Below, piece by piece: positions 1 to 9,489 of a stretch of DNA of 64,000 bases. The translations under genes were made by a program, and so were the position numbers. The stretch spans positions 62,001 through 126,000 of the forward strand of contig JAWKTK010000020.1 in NCBI GenBank assembly GCA_041399205.1. Direction: 5' to 3'. The notes below the pieces were generated by a model that was not told the DNA's origin, made no database searches, and saw only the letters and a list, made by a program, of their open reading frames with translations. Positions within the stretch are counted from its first letter, which is position 1; each line of letters starts with the position of its first letter. The stretch comes from JAGQOZ01 sp041399205 (lineage in GTDB: Bacteria > Planctomycetota > Planctomycetia > Pirellulales > Pirellulaceae).

Positions 1-1577
1 CGGAATGCTTCACTTTCCACCGAATCAGGCGATGCGAAAATTTGCAGCTTCTGCAACCCTGCACCCAATCTTTCCGGCAAGTGCCGCACCAAAGCCAGCA
101 CCGGTACGCCCAACTGCAACTTCAATTCCTCGGGGGACCGGAACCGATCATCCAACATATCCGCAATCAAAACTCCGGCACCGCCAACAACCAATCCGGC
201 AAACAGGGCCCCGCCAAAAATCAGCAATGGCCGAGGAGAAATGGGGTTTTCCGTCGCTTTGGGCGGATCTACCACTTCCACTCGAACATCAGGCTGATTC
301 TGGTTGATGTCAATGTTCTCAATACGGTTGATCAGCGTGTTATTCAACAAGCGCAAACGTTCTACTTCGCTTTTGCGGATGGCAATTTCTTCTAGTTGAC
401 CGTTCAGCCGCGTGGCTTCGGTACGAGCCAATTCATATTGTTGAGTGAGCCGCTGTTCATGATCCACAGCCTTGGCCAATTCCTGGTTGACCATGGTCAA
501 CAGCATTTCGCCCAGACGTCGCGAATTCATTTCTTGAACTCGCTGTCCCACGGTGACTTGGTGAGATTGTACGGCAGCCGTCAATTGCTGAATGCTGCGT
601 TCCGCTTCCAAGACTTGGGGATGATTTTTGCCGAAGTAAGGCTCCATAGCCGCCAATTCTTGCTGTTTGTCTACTAGATCTTTTTCCAGCCGAGTAATCA
701 ACTGTCGATCTCGTTCACCCATGCCCAGCGCATTAAACACCAGTTCGCGGCCGACGAATGGTTCCAGATTCAGCAAGTGTTGCCGCAGGTCTTCTCCTTT
801 GCGAATCGCTGACTGTATGGCCGCTCGTGTTGCGTCCAACCGCATCCGATCCTGCTGAACTTGGACCAACATTTCATTGATCTTGACCGCGCGCTGCACC
901 AGTGGATGGACCAAGTTGGAACCTTCGCGAATGCCGATGTCGCCCAAGCGCCGCTGAGCCTCTAGAAGTTCGTGTTCTTTTTCGCTCAACCGTTGGCTGA
1001 CTTGTTCGCTTTCTCGCTGCAGGATGTCGGCAATTTCGCCCGCCACGTTTTGATGGTACAGCTGCATGAATTCCAAATACGATTCGACCACCGCGTTGAC
1101 AACCGCTTCTGCCGCTCGAGGACTCCGCGATTGGTAACTGATTTCAATGGCTTTGGTCAAGCGAATCGATCGAGCAGACAGGGATTGCTTTAAACGGTCT
1201 GGCCATTTTTCGAACGGCGAGTCGGCCACGTCGACTTGAAGATGACGCGGCATAGCTTGAATCCGCTTAGCCGCTCGATGCAGCACCACGTGGTTTTGAA
1301 ACAGTCGCTCATAGGTCGGCAGCATGGTCTGTTGCGAAGCACTTTCAGCTCCGCTGGTCGGCATAAAAACAGGGCCGGTTTGCTGGACTAACAGTTCCGC
1401 TCGAGCCGCATACATCCGAGTGGCTGCGAAGTAATAGAAACAGCTAAGTGCGAAGAACGCGGCCAACACGCCAACCACGAGCTTCCAGCGGTGGCGCAAG
1501 ACAAACGCAAATCGCATGAGCGAATGGACAACTTGCGTCGAGGTGACCGGAAAATGATGTTGCTGCGATTCATTCAT
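1..1577 (-). CDS. GumC/Wzz-like exopolysaccharide chain-length / co-polymerase protein (3' end outside window)
   Basis: About 525 codons are visible, reading leftwards off the window. From the ATG at 1577 (MNESQQHHF) there is a cytoplasmic N-terminus, a membrane segment at about residues 33-52 (begins LVVGVLAAFF), a long periplasmic coiled-coil-rich region with many Q/E/R heptads, and a second membrane segment at about residues 448-468 (begins PLLIFGGALF). This is the two-helix layout of Wzz/GumC chain-length regulators. After it comes a stretch like RFRSPEELKLQLGVPVLAL, which in this family often leads into a fused tyrosine autokinase (BY-kinase) domain; that part is not visible. It lies 30 bp downstream of the Wza-like gene in the same direction, so an operon is likely. 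The phosphatase at 5630-6442 is the expected counterpart. Family call is firm; the kinase fusion is inference. Confidence 0.88.
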   Translation of the reverse strand, partial: MNESQQHHFPVTSTQVVHSLMRFAFVLRHRWKLVVGVLAAFFALSCFYYFAATRMYAARAELLVQQTGPVFMPTSGAESASQQTMLPTYERLFQNHVVLHRAAKRIQAMPRHLQVDVADSPFEKWPDRLKQSLSARSIRLTKAIEISYQSRSPRAAEAVVNAVVESYLEFMQLYHQNVAGEIADILQRESEQVSQRLSEKEHELLEAQRRLGDIGIREGSNLVHPLVQRAVKINEMLVQVQQDRMRLDATRAAIQSAIRKGEDLRQHLLNLEPFVGRELVFNALGMGERDRQLITRLEKDLVDKQQELAAMEPYFGKNHPQVLEAERSIQQLTAAVQSHQVTVGQRVQEMNSRRLGEMLLTMVNQELAKAVDHEQRLTQQYELARTEATRLNGQLEEIAIRKSEVERLRLLNNTLINRIENIDINQNQPDVRVEVVDPPKATENPISPRPLLIFGGALFAGLVVGGAGVLIADMLDDRFRSPEELKLQLGVPVLALVRHLPERLGAGLQKLQIFASPDSVESEAF

Positions 1578-1607
1578 GAAAGTGGTTTATTTCGAAAAGA
1601 AAATGAC

Positions 1608-2675
1608 TTACAGCCCCGGGATTCCGGACGAAAACCCAAAGCGAATAAAGCTGCGCAAACTTCCGACAACCATCGTCAACGGCGTCTCTTCCACAATGAC
1701 AGTATCGCCAGGCATCAGCACCAAGTTTTCATCACCATCACTTTTTGCTTTGCGGTAAGAAACCTTGATAATGACAGGATCTTCATTGTCCGGAGATTGC
1801 CGAATCACGTGAATCTTGTCCGCCACGTTCAGATCAATTCCGCCGGCCATGGCCACCGCGTCTAGCACTCGCAGCGATTCATCCGGCGGATAATCGTAGC
1901 TATTGGGACGCCGCACCAACCCCAATACGCCGACCGATTTTTTGGGTTTGGCATGGACCATAACCACGCTACCATCAGTCACCTTGAAGTTCTGAGGACC
2001 TTCCGTCGATTGGCGCAAATCCACCTGAATCACGTTGGCGTCTGACGTCATTTCTGGTGCGAACGAAGCGAGCGTCACGCCGTGAGCCTGGCTTTTGGTC
2101 GGGTGTCGAATTTCAATTTTAGTGCCAGCCAATTCGCTCAATCCGCCTGCGGCCACTATGGCGGCTAACACATCACTGCCTGCGGCTGGCAGATCATACA
2201 CACCGGGCTGTTTGACTTCGCCCGCAACTCGTACGGCAATCGTTTCGTGCTGTTTGATGATCACAGAGACATGCGGCGACTTGAAGATTTCGCGGCGTAT
2301 GGCAGCTTGCTTGATGGCGTGTTCGGCGTCGGTCGGACTCATTCCCACCACGCCAACGACACCGACCACCGGCACCGTAACTTCGCCCTGCGCATCAACT
2401 CGCAACGGCCACACTTGCGGACCGCTTTCTTCGAAACCGGTGCCGATAGATACTTCCAGCATGTCACCGGCGTAAATTTGGTTCGCGTTGATCGATTCCT
2501 GAGCAACGGCGGAAAGATCGGCCGCATTGTTTCCCAACGGGACTGCTCGCAGTTCTTTCGGTAGAGACGTCGCGTCAAAATCGGCCACCGTCTGACAGCC
2601 GACCACGCTGACCAAAACCGTTAGTAGAATAGCCTTTAGAAATGCGTCCATCGGAAACTGGCGACTCAATTTCAT
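1608..2675 (-). CDS. Wza/GumB-like polysaccharide export outer-membrane lipoprotein
   Basis: 355 residues with a lipoprotein signal: a hydrophobic run ending in SVVGC puts the lipidated cysteine at residue 27. A polysaccharide-export domain follows (about 57-140, with AGDMLEVSIGTG), then two SLBB-type segments (about 147-240, VAGEVKQPGVYDLP; and about 248-330, GLVRRPNSYDYP). This matches Wza/GumB proteins, which form the outer-membrane channel for exopolysaccharide. An alternative start at residue 9 (position 2651) cannot be excluded since no strong ribosome binding site is seen at either. Its neighbour downstream is the GumC-like partner, the usual arrangement. Confidence 0.9.
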   Translation of the reverse strand: MKLSRQFPMDAFLKAILLTVLVSVVGCQTVADFDATSLPKELRAVPLGNNAADLSAVAQESINANQIYAGDMLEVSIGTGFEESGPQVWPLRVDAQGEVTVPVVGVVGVVGMSPTDAEHAIKQAAIRREIFKSPHVSVIIKQHETIAVRVAGEVKQPGVYDLPAAGSDVLAAIVAAGGLSELAGTKIEIRHPTKSQAHGVTLASFAPEMTSDANVIQVDLRQSTEGPQNFKVTDGSVVMVHAKPKKSVGVLGLVRRPNSYDYPPDESLRVLDAVAMAGGIDLNVADKIHVIRQSPDNEDPVIIKVSYRKAKSDGDENLVLMPGDTVIVEETPLTMVVGSLRSFIRFGFSSGIPGL

Positions 2676-2717
2676 GGCAGGTGACTTACGAACAGGACAA
2701 CGGACGAAAAGACAGTT

Positions 2718-3248
2718 CTAACTGCCGCTGGGAGAATCACTCTGCGATTCACGGATGGCAATGGGAATCGCAATTGCCGCTGCCAAAACTCCAGCGGCAA
2801 AGATCGGGTCCGAACGAAACAATTCGCGAATCGGCCGTTGCCCGCGGACCACCGAGCCATGCACAATCAAGATTTGGTTGGCCGCCACGGGCGGAGCTGC
2901 CTTGGCTGTCCACGCTCGGCAACCGACGATCCCTTCCGACGTCACAATCTGAAAGCTTCCGCCTTTATCTACGGCGAATGAAAACCGACCATCCTTGTCC
3001 GTCGTGGTCCTTTGCAATGTCTTGCCGTTAGCCTGCAGCTGGACCGCAATGTTCTGCACAGTCTTACCCTGCGCTGTCACCACCACTCCTTTTAGTTCGT
3101 GTTTGTCTGACAGCCGGACGTCATGCATCTGCAATTTGGCCGGTTCCGACTGGACTGCCGTGTCTGCCGCCAAAATCATTTCTTGGCTGACCAACAACAG
3201 CAACATACAACAGGCTATGCTGCGGCGACTTCGTGGAAAGGATGACAT
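2718..3248 (-). CDS. Secreted carboxypeptidase-regulatory-like domain protein (paralogue 1)
   Basis: Start chosen at the ATG at 3248 because MSSFPRSRRSIACCMLLLLVSQ is a plausible signal peptide; the frame is open further upstream but looks non-coding. The middle (LKGVVVTAQGKTVQNIAVQL ... TTDKDGRFSF) is a typical carboxypeptidase-regulatory/CNA-B-like beta-sandwich that binds nothing catalytic by itself. A hydrophobic alanine-rich segment near the C-terminus (FAAGVLAAAIAIPIAI) suggests membrane attachment. It is similar in order and motifs to the protein at 3606-4178 (both have an APPxAxxxLxxVxGxxxRGQ block), so the two are probably tandem paralogues. Linked to the exopolysaccharide genes by position only; function unknown. 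Confidence 0.72.
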   Translation of the reverse strand: MSSFPRSRRSIACCMLLLLVSQEMILAADTAVQSEPAKLQMHDVRLSDKHELKGVVVTAQGKTVQNIAVQLQANGKTLQRTTTDKDGRFSFAVDKGGSFQIVTSEGIVGCRAWTAKAAPPVAANQILIVHGSVVRGQRPIRELFRSDPIFAAGVLAAAIAIPIAIRESQSDSPSGS

Positions 3249-3605
3249 TCCCGTTTCCCTTGCAATGAATCTTGCACGTGGTGACGATGTACCCGCAAGC
3301 CAACGATGGAACGAATGCGTTCGCATCGGACAGCTCGCCGGATGGTGAAGCGGGATATTAGTCGAACCGAAAAGAAAGAAAAATAGCAATCCGCAAAGAA
3401 CACGTCAGTCTGACGTCGACTGGCCCCCAGAAGCATTGACAGCAGCGTGATCCGCGCTGGTGAGGCCCAAGAGAGCAACGGATTGACATGCTTGAAGCAC
3501 GTGGCCAGCATCAAGAGCGACGCTGTTTTCGCGAGCTTGACAACAACGGCGAGCCCGACGGCGGCGGTTTGTTCCGCCGGTCATGAAATGTCAAGAAACG
3601 GGTCG
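3249..3605. other. Intergenic stretch, no gene seen
   Basis: Separates the two paralogous secreted proteins. It must hold the promoter of the 2718-3248 gene, but no clear promoter, terminator or repeat could be recognised. Confidence 0.4.
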
Positions 3606-4175
3606 TTAACTGGCGTCGTCGTCATCTGCCAATTCAGCGATGGGAATGGCCACGCCAGCGGCGACAGCACCACTAACGACCCACGGATTTGACAGCGTGT
3701 TCATAATCAGACCGTTGTAAACACCGCCACCTTGGCCTCGGCAGCACATATCACAAGTCCCGCCGCAATCCGTACCACATTGGCCTCGAATTGCTTCGCC
3801 TTGAACCAGCATCAAAGCCGGACTGGCAGCGGGCGGAGCTAATTCATGTTGCCAAATTCGATACACGCCGCTGGATCCTTTGGTGGCCAACTGATAAAGC
3901 CCACCCTTGATTTCGCCAAAGGCAAAGTTTCCTTGAGGATCAGTGACAGTGCGGCTCAAGGCTTTACCTTTGGCGTAGATGACAACCGCTTCGTTCACTT
4001 GCGGCGAACCTTGCATATCCACCAATTGACCTCGCAGCACACCGTCTCTCTGCAACGCTACGTCTCGCACTACCGACGGAGGTCGAACGTCAGACTCCTG
4101 GGCGAACAAGCCGGAAGTCCACACCAAGGTCACGATGACCGTGATTACGAAGCGGTTGCTGATTCTCGCCTTCAT
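3606..4175 (-). CDS. Secreted carboxypeptidase-regulatory-like domain protein (paralogue 2)
   Basis: About 189 residues. Two adjacent ATGs exist (4178 and 4175); the second is preferred because AAGGAAGA then sits about six bases upstream. Signal peptide ends near GLFAQ. The regulatory-like domain (LRGQLVDMQGSPQVNEAVVI ... TDPQGNFAF) is followed by a cysteine-rich segment (RGQCGTDCGGTCDMCCRGQG) and a C-terminal hydrophobic segment (VVSGAVAAGVAIPIAEL) with an acidic tail. The cysteine block is absent from paralogue 1. Likely an envelope protein; role unknown. Confidence 0.72.
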   Translation of the reverse strand: MKARISNRFVITVIVTLVWTSGLFAQESDVRPPSVVRDVALQRDGVLRGQLVDMQGSPQVNEAVVIYAKGKALSRTVTDPQGNFAFGEIKGGLYQLATKGSSGVYRIWQHELAPPAASPALMLVQGEAIRGQCGTDCGGTCDMCCRGQGGGVYNGLIMNTLSNPWVVSGAVAAGVAIPIAELADDDDAS

Positions 4176-4417
4176 CATTCTTCCTTGCGTTCAAACTTCC
4201 GTGGCGTCGGATTGGATTCGAAATGGCAGTACTGCGGTCAACAGCCATTCCACCGTGCAGCTCAACTACCGAGTGCTGGTTACGGCTTATCGGCCTTCGC
4301 AACCGGTAAACTGTAACGATTGTGCCGAAAAAACGCCGTCACCAGCTAGCACAATTTACAGCATTGCGGATGCACTCGTGTCTTTTTACGAGTCCACCGC
4401 CGAGTTTGAAGACATCC

Positions 4418-4653
4418 TAGCCCGAAGCGTCAGCGAGGGAGTTTTCAATGCTTCCTGGCCCGAATGGCCAGCGAAAGAGTTGGCATGACGAGTCATCACT
4501 CCAGCGGCTTGGACGCTAGCGACGGACCACGCTGGGAAAAGTCCGGGGCTAGTGCCCAAACGGCTGGGATGGGAGCCACGGTTCTTCATAGCCCGAAGCG
4601 TGAGCGAGGGACTTCAGAAGCACTCCGTTTCCTCTCACTTGCGTTTCGAGCTA
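4418..4653. repeat. REP-like hairpin elements (TAGCCCGAAGCG family)
   Basis: Two forward half-elements (TAGCCCGAAGCGTCAGCG at 4418 and a TGAGCG variant at 4589) and one inverted partner (CCTCTCACTTGCGTTTCGAG near 4629-4650) lie in a 520-bp gap. The forward and inverted halves are complementary and could form a hairpin. The same family recurs near 49130, 53170-53515 and 55950-56080. Confidence 0.75.
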
Positions 4654-4699
4654 GGAATGACGCACGGCCAAGAAGCGTCAGCGCGGAACAGCCGGAGAG

Positions 4700-5499
4700 C
4701 TACGCGTCGAATCGCCAGCTGCGCATGTGCTGCAAGAACTGTTGATTTACGTTTGGCGAAGCCTGGCGGAGTCGGTCTTCCAGCTTGCCCGGAGGCACTT
4801 GCCGCTGAATGTCCGCGAGATACGCTTGAAAACTTTTCTGCACCGCTTCGGGACCATGCAACAGAAAATGGATCCACGCCCATGCGTCTCGATAATCATC
4901 GCGAGTCATCTGGGACAGGTCCGTCAACGCTTCCAGTTCTTGCAAATCGGGCGCGCGGCCCCATTTCAAATTCCACTGCACTCGACGCAAATGCGGGTTC
5001 TTCGACGTCCGTTGTTCGGCGGGTAATTCGAAATATTCGGCCAAACCTTCGTCCAACCACAGTGGCACCATGGGCAGCATGCTATGTAAGACCGCGTGCG
5101 TACTTTCGTGGCGCAAGTCGATTTCAAAATCTTGGCCGGCATAGGCGAACACCATCCCAGGCCCTCGCTGTTTGATGAACAATGCGCGACGATTAGGAGC
5201 GGTAGGAAAATACTGGGTCAGATACGCTTGGTACGTGTTCTGATTCTGGAACAAATACAGGTGAACCATCTCGTGCTTGTCTTCCAGCCCCAAGACCGAC
5301 GGGATTTCTCGCTTAAGACGCGCCACATCCGTCAGCAATTCTGCGTATGGCTCTAGCGAAAAATTGGCGTGGTACAAGAAGGGCTCAACTGTCGCTGGTC
5401 GGGCCAGCGAGATTTGGCCGTGAGCGTCGACTGCTGGCACAGCATCGCCAGCGTCATCAGAACCGAAAGCGATTTACGCTGCATGCGAATCTGTTTCAT
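4700..5499 (-). CDS. DUF1570-type secreted zinc metallopeptidase (one frameshift near the N-terminus)
   Basis: The main frame (4700-5440) shows an HExxH zinc site, HESTH, at residues 111-115 counted from the GTG at 5440, followed by WLDEGLAEYFE, the gluzincin-type third-ligand region. This fits the planctomycete DUF1570 family of secreted peptidases. A good signal peptide (MKQIRMQRKSLSVLMTLAML) lies just upstream in another frame, from the ATG at 5499, so I infer a one-base frameshift between about 5390 and 5450. Substrate unknown. It lies between the secreted paralogues and the CpsB phosphatase, all on the same strand. Confidence 0.78.
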
Positions 5500-5629
5500 G
5501 AATTCCGTTTCCGAAGACAACCTAGCGAATGCAACCTGCGTTTGCTCCGTTGTGTCTTGCATCGGCCAAGGCAACGTAACTGCTATAATCGGACTTATGG
5601 TTCGAAACAAGAAATTGCCGAATCAACCA

Positions 5630-6442
5630 TCAACGAGCTGCCAGTCTGGAGCTGCGCCAGAGACCGAACAGACGTCGCTTCTGCGGAACGAGTGGCAGTT
5701 TGATATCCACCACGCCATTTTCCCAAACTTGCCGAGGATTTTCGCGGAACAGCCGATCGGCGGTCCTGCGATCTGTCAATTCGGTCACTCGATCAAACGC
5801 GTCAATCATTGCGGGGCGTCGGCGGCCCGTGCCATGAGCGTCGGTGGCGACAAAGTGGACCAAGCGATTTTCCAGTAGTCGTTCCGAAAGCTGCTTGGGC
5901 GTTTTACCAAATTCGCCCGTCAGGCTGCCGCAAGTAATCTGCATCAACGCGCCGGCATCTACCAAACGTTGCACGACAGCTGGGTTCGCCTGGATTCCTC
6001 GATTTCGTTCCGGATGTGAAAGCACTCCGACCAAATTAATGGCATGCAATTGCTGCAACAGTGGCTCAAGCGGAAAATAGACGTCGTGCGGTAATTCCAA
6101 CAACACGTAGCCTTTTTGATCCGCTAACGTCACAACTTCATCTTCTTGCAACAGTTGAACCATGTCTGGTTCAATTCGCACATCTGCTCCCGGCAGGATC
6201 TCTAATGGCAAGCCTGCGTCGGCAATGGCTGCTTGCAGACGGCTGGTCTTTTCGCGAATAATGGCCGACGAATTTTGACGGTAAGCACCCAGTTGGTGCG
6301 GAGTCACGATGATGTGCGAGATACCTTCGTCGACGGCCGCTGTAGCCATGCGAATCGCTTCTTCTTCACTGCTGGCACCGTCATCAATGCTGGGCAACAG
6401 GTGGCAGTGAATATCGACAAACCCCTTGGGGATGGTAACCAT
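5630..6442 (-). CDS. CpsB/YwqE-type PHP-domain tyrosine-protein phosphatase
   Basis: 270 residues with the PHP metal-binding motifs of CpsB/YwqE phosphatases: DIHCHLLPSIDDG near the start (H12, H14), TPHQLG, SHPERNRGI and ATDAHG. These enzymes remove phosphate from tyrosine autokinases that control exopolysaccharide length, so this is the likely antagonist of a kinase fused to or near the GumC-like protein at 1-1577. Length is normal for the family (about 250-270). Diverges from fabH across a 270-bp gap. Confidence 0.9.
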   Translation of the reverse strand: MVTIPKGFVDIHCHLLPSIDDGASSEEEAIRMATAAVDEGISHIIVTPHQLGAYRQNSSAIIREKTSRLQAAIADAGLPLEILPGADVRIEPDMVQLLQEDEVVTLADQKGYVLLELPHDVYFPLEPLLQQLHAINLVGVLSHPERNRGIQANPAVVQRLVDAGALMQITCGSLTGEFGKTPKQLSERLLENRLVHFVATDAHGTGRRRPAMIDAFDRVTELTDRRTADRLFRENPRQVWENGVVDIKLPLVPQKRRLFGLWRSSRLAAR

Positions 6443-6716
6443 GATTCTGTTCGTCCTCTGGCGGTACGCCCGTTTCTACAAATCCTGGATGGCTGGCCGC
6501 CAATGCAAGCACCAGCACTGATTTCGTTTTACATCGAACTGGGCTATCGGCCGCGGTCTCCGAGGGGTGGGAATGAAGTTCGAAGTGTAGCGAGCCATTT
6601 TTCAGGTCGTCAAGCCTACTTTTACTAACGCGAATAGGCGTTCCCGCGAATCAGATTTCTGTCATAATTCTGGCTGGTCAGTTTTGCCAATTCTTGCCTC
6701 AAGGACAGATACTTCT

Positions 6717-7721
6717 GTGTATGCATCGATAGGGCCCATTGCGGTACATTTTCCGGAAAAAGTGGAAACCAATGCAGAATTGGGCCAGCAGTTTCCGGAG
6801 TGGAATATTGAAGCCATCGGTCAAAAAACGGGCATCCTGCAGCGGTATATTGCCGCCGAAAATGAATGTGCGTCGGACTTAGGTTATCAAGCTTGCCAAA
6901 AGCTTTTGGAACAACATGACATTGAACCTCATTCCATTGACTTTGTTCTGCTGTGCACACAAACGCCGGACTACCCTTTGCCCACAACCGCTTGTCTGTT
7001 GCAAGACCGACTGGGCTTGAAGACCAGCTGCGGCGCAATGGATTTCAATCTTGGCTGTTCGGGCTTTGTCTACGGACTCGCTCTTGCTGAAGGACTGATT
7101 CGAACCGGGTCGGTTCGCCGGATTCTGTTGGTCACTGCCGAAACGTATTCCAAATACATCGACAAAGAAGACCGTAGTTTGCGAACCATCTTTAGTGACG
7201 CCGCCGCAGCCACGTTGATTGAAGCCAGCGAACAGCCATCGCTTGCCGGATTCCAATACGGCACAGATGGTTCCGGAGCGGACACGTTGTTGGTCACCAA
7301 CGGCGGAGCTCGTCCGGCCGCCGACGCCCATCGTCCTCGTCACCGCAAGCGTTGGAATAGCGACCTCTACATGGACGGGCCGAGTTTGATTAGTTTTACG
7401 GTTTCCGAAGTCCCCAAAGTCGTCGACGCCATCTTGGCGGCCACCGGCCAAACAGCTGGCGATGTCGATCTGTACCTACTGCATCAAGCGACTTTCAAGA
7501 TGCTGGATCAGTTGCGGCAGCGATTGGATCTGGACGAACAACAACTGCCGATTCGCTTAGAAAATGTCGGGAACACGGTCAGTTGCACTTTGCCCATTCT
7601 GATTGATCAACTTCGCCAAGAAGGTCAGCTTCAACCATCGACAAAAAGTATGCTGATTGGCTTCGGAGTAGGTTTATCGTGGGCCGGCTGCATGTGGAAC
7701 GAAACCTATTCCGCCCGTTAG
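6717..7721 (+). CDS. fabH: 3-oxoacyl-ACP synthase III (FabH/KAS III)
   Basis: The Cys-His-Asn triad is visible: NLGCSGFVYG, LLHQATFKM and ENVGNTVSCTLP. KAS III condenses acetyl-CoA with malonyl-ACP to start fatty acid synthesis. The frame allows a TTG at 6684, but I prefer GTG at 6717: AAGGA lies 11 bases upstream and the catalytic cysteine then falls at residue 114, close to the usual 112. It stands alone, away from the fab cluster at 49-53 kb, so it could instead be a FabH-like enzyme for a specialised product. Family call is firm, pathway less so. Confidence 0.88.
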   Translation: MYASIGPIAVHFPEKVETNAELGQQFPEWNIEAIGQKTGILQRYIAAENECASDLGYQACQKLLEQHDIEPHSIDFVLLCTQTPDYPLPTTACLLQDRLGLKTSCGAMDFNLGCSGFVYGLALAEGLIRTGSVRRILLVTAETYSKYIDKEDRSLRTIFSDAAAATLIEASEQPSLAGFQYGTDGSGADTLLVTNGGARPAADAHRPRHRKRWNSDLYMDGPSLISFTVSEVPKVVDAILAATGQTAGDVDLYLLHQATFKMLDQLRQRLDLDEQQLPIRLENVGNTVSCTLPILIDQLRQEGQLQPSTKSMLIGFGVGLSWAGCMWNETYSAR

Positions 7722-7936
7722 CTCGCAGACGTTGTTTTTGATCGGACATTCGGGAAATCACATAACGTTGGCATAACCCGACGGAACGATTGCAGGCTTC
7801 CGATGGCGCAATCGGCATATTCGAAACGCCTGTAGCATTGCCCCAAATGGCCAATTCGGCTTTTCTCTTTCCGAATTGCCGTCAATCTAGAGGAACGTAT
7901 CGTTACATATCGAAACGTCCTTTCCGCGAGTCACAA

Positions 7937-8374
7937 ATGCACTTAGTCGTTTACACCAGCGAATTCAACGGTTCGGCACAGGAAGCTCAAGACACATTGC
8001 GTACGATTTTAGCGCGAGCGAAACCGTCCAACGAAGCATTAGGAATCACGGGCGTCGTGTTCTTGCACGGACGGCGGTTCTTGCAATTCTTGGAAGGGCA
8101 CGAATCTGACCTACGTCGCTTGCTGTCCAAAATCGAATCGGATTCGCGGCACCAAAACATGACCTACCTGATCGACGAACCGGTACGTCGTCGCAGTTTT
8201 CCCGATTGGTCCATGGGGATGTTAGAATTGCCACATCACGTGGAAATCGAATTGGTAGACCTACACGCCATTCTGGATGCCTATCGCAACACCTTTTTCA
8301 CTCAGGGCGACATGCTGATGGAAATCTTCAAAGGTTGCCTGGAAGAAGACTTTTCCAACGCATCGCGTTCGTAA
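7937..8374 (+). CDS. BLUF-domain blue-light sensor protein
   Basis: 145 residues from ATG at 7937. All signature residues of FAD-binding BLUF photoreceptors are present at canonical places: Tyr6 (VVYTSEF), Asn32 (SNEALGITG), Gln50 (FLQFLEG), Trp91 and Met93 (DWSMGML). The short C-terminal extension has no recognisable output domain, so it is a stand-alone BLUF of the Slr1694/PixD kind, which acts by protein-protein contact. No obvious partner (PixE-like, EAL or GGDEF) is nearby. Upstream reading of the frame exists but lacks homology. Confidence 0.9.
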   Translation: MHLVVYTSEFNGSAQEAQDTLRTILARAKPSNEALGITGVVFLHGRRFLQFLEGHESDLRRLLSKIESDSRHQNMTYLIDEPVRRRSFPDWSMGMLELPHHVEIELVDLHAILDAYRNTFFTQGDMLMEIFKGCLEEDFSNASRS

Positions 8375-8536
8375 TCCCCGCACTCGTCCAGCCACGTAAC
8401 ACCTAGATTTCCAGCATTCTGCCAACATTTCGCATTCTCTGGTAACAGTTCGCCATTTCCTTCGCTTGGCTAGTTGTAAGGCAATCAAACGCCTGAAAAC
8501 AACCAACTGAACTCGGAAATTAAAAGGAACTGAAAC

Positions 8537-9127
8537 ATGACTCGCTCGAAACTCATCACCGCCATCGTATTGTCATTCACTCTGGCCACCATGGCCGCCA
8601 ACAGCTGGGCTGGCTGCGGAGGACGAAGTAGCTATTACCGAGCCACGAACTACCAAACACACGTGGTTCGCCCCGTTCATGTACAGCACACCGTAATCGC
8701 GCAGCCGATTGTCAAGCAAGTGGTTCAACCAGTCGTCCAAGTGGCGGCCGCACCGGTCGAACCCCAATTTCCTGAAGTTCCCGCCGGAGCTACCATGACA
8801 CTACCCGGCAACTTCCTTGGTAACAACCCTGGCAGCGTGTTCATGGTGTTCAAGGACATCAAGTTGCCCGTCCAAGTCCAGAACTGGACCATGACCGGCG
8901 TCACCATCACGTTGCCGCCCATGGCTATTAAAGATGCCGTGTTGATTCGCGTCGATGTGGTTCGCCCCGACGGCAGCTTGGCTCATTCGCAAAAATTGCG
9001 AGTCACCGCACCGGCGCAAGTGATCCTCCATCCAACCGCTCCGACTTCGCCTCTACCAACCAACGCAGCCTTGCAAACACAGTCGCCGCTGAACGATACG
9101 GCGGGACTATCCAGCTTTGGCGGCTAA
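8537..9127 (+). CDS. Secreted protein with a TIG-like beta-sandwich segment, unknown function
   Basis: 196 residues starting at ATG 8537, with AAAGGA about 10 bases upstream. Signal peptide ends at SWA-GC. A low-complexity stretch rich in V, Q, H and P (VVRPVHVQHTVIAQPIVKQV) is followed by a segment resembling IPT/TIG folds (GATMTLPGNFLGNNPGSVFM). Planctomycetes have many such short secreted proteins; no function can be assigned. A strong terminator follows. Confidence 0.75.
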   Translation: MTRSKLITAIVLSFTLATMAANSWAGCGGRSSYYRATNYQTHVVRPVHVQHTVIAQPIVKQVVQPVVQVAAAPVEPQFPEVPAGATMTLPGNFLGNNPGSVFMVFKDIKLPVQVQNWTMTGVTITLPPMAIKDAVLIRVDVVRPDGSLAHSQKLRVTAPAQVILHPTAPTSPLPTNAALQTQSPLNDTAGLSSFGG

Positions 9128-9177
9128 CCACAGGGCCAAGGTACACTTTCACCATCAAGAAAATTCGGACTGGATTC

Positions 9178-9215
9178 AAACTCGCTAGGCAAACGCTTAG
9201 CGAGTTTTCTTTTTT
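9178..9215 (+). terminator. Rho-independent terminator
   Basis: Inverted repeat AACTCGCTA ... TAGCGAGTT followed by TTCTTTTTT, placed 50 bp after the secreted-protein gene. Confidence 0.88.
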
Positions 9216-9489
9216 GGCGCTTTCGCGCTCCGCCAGCCGTTGCTTGGTTGCTCGGCGCGGCTGCAAACATAAGCCGGTTGATTGTAGTTGAGTTTGCTCG
9301 ACTAGAACTTCTTTCCGAAAAAACACAGAAATCGTTACGGCAATTCCGCCCGCACTACGTTTTACCTAAGTGGCGCGACGGTTCGTTCGTGTTGAATGAT
9401 CGGCGAATTCGATTTTAGGCGGAAGCTAGTTTCGGATTTCGCGTCAATGTTTTTTTGTAACGAAATGCAAGACGAAAGAGGGTTTCGAG

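Noticed and set aside
4135..4488. Plus-strand frame with a signal-peptide-like start (MTVITKRLLILAFIILPC)
   Set aside because: It runs antisense over the start of the secreted paralogue and into a REP element; the hydrophobic start mirrors the real gene's signal peptide.
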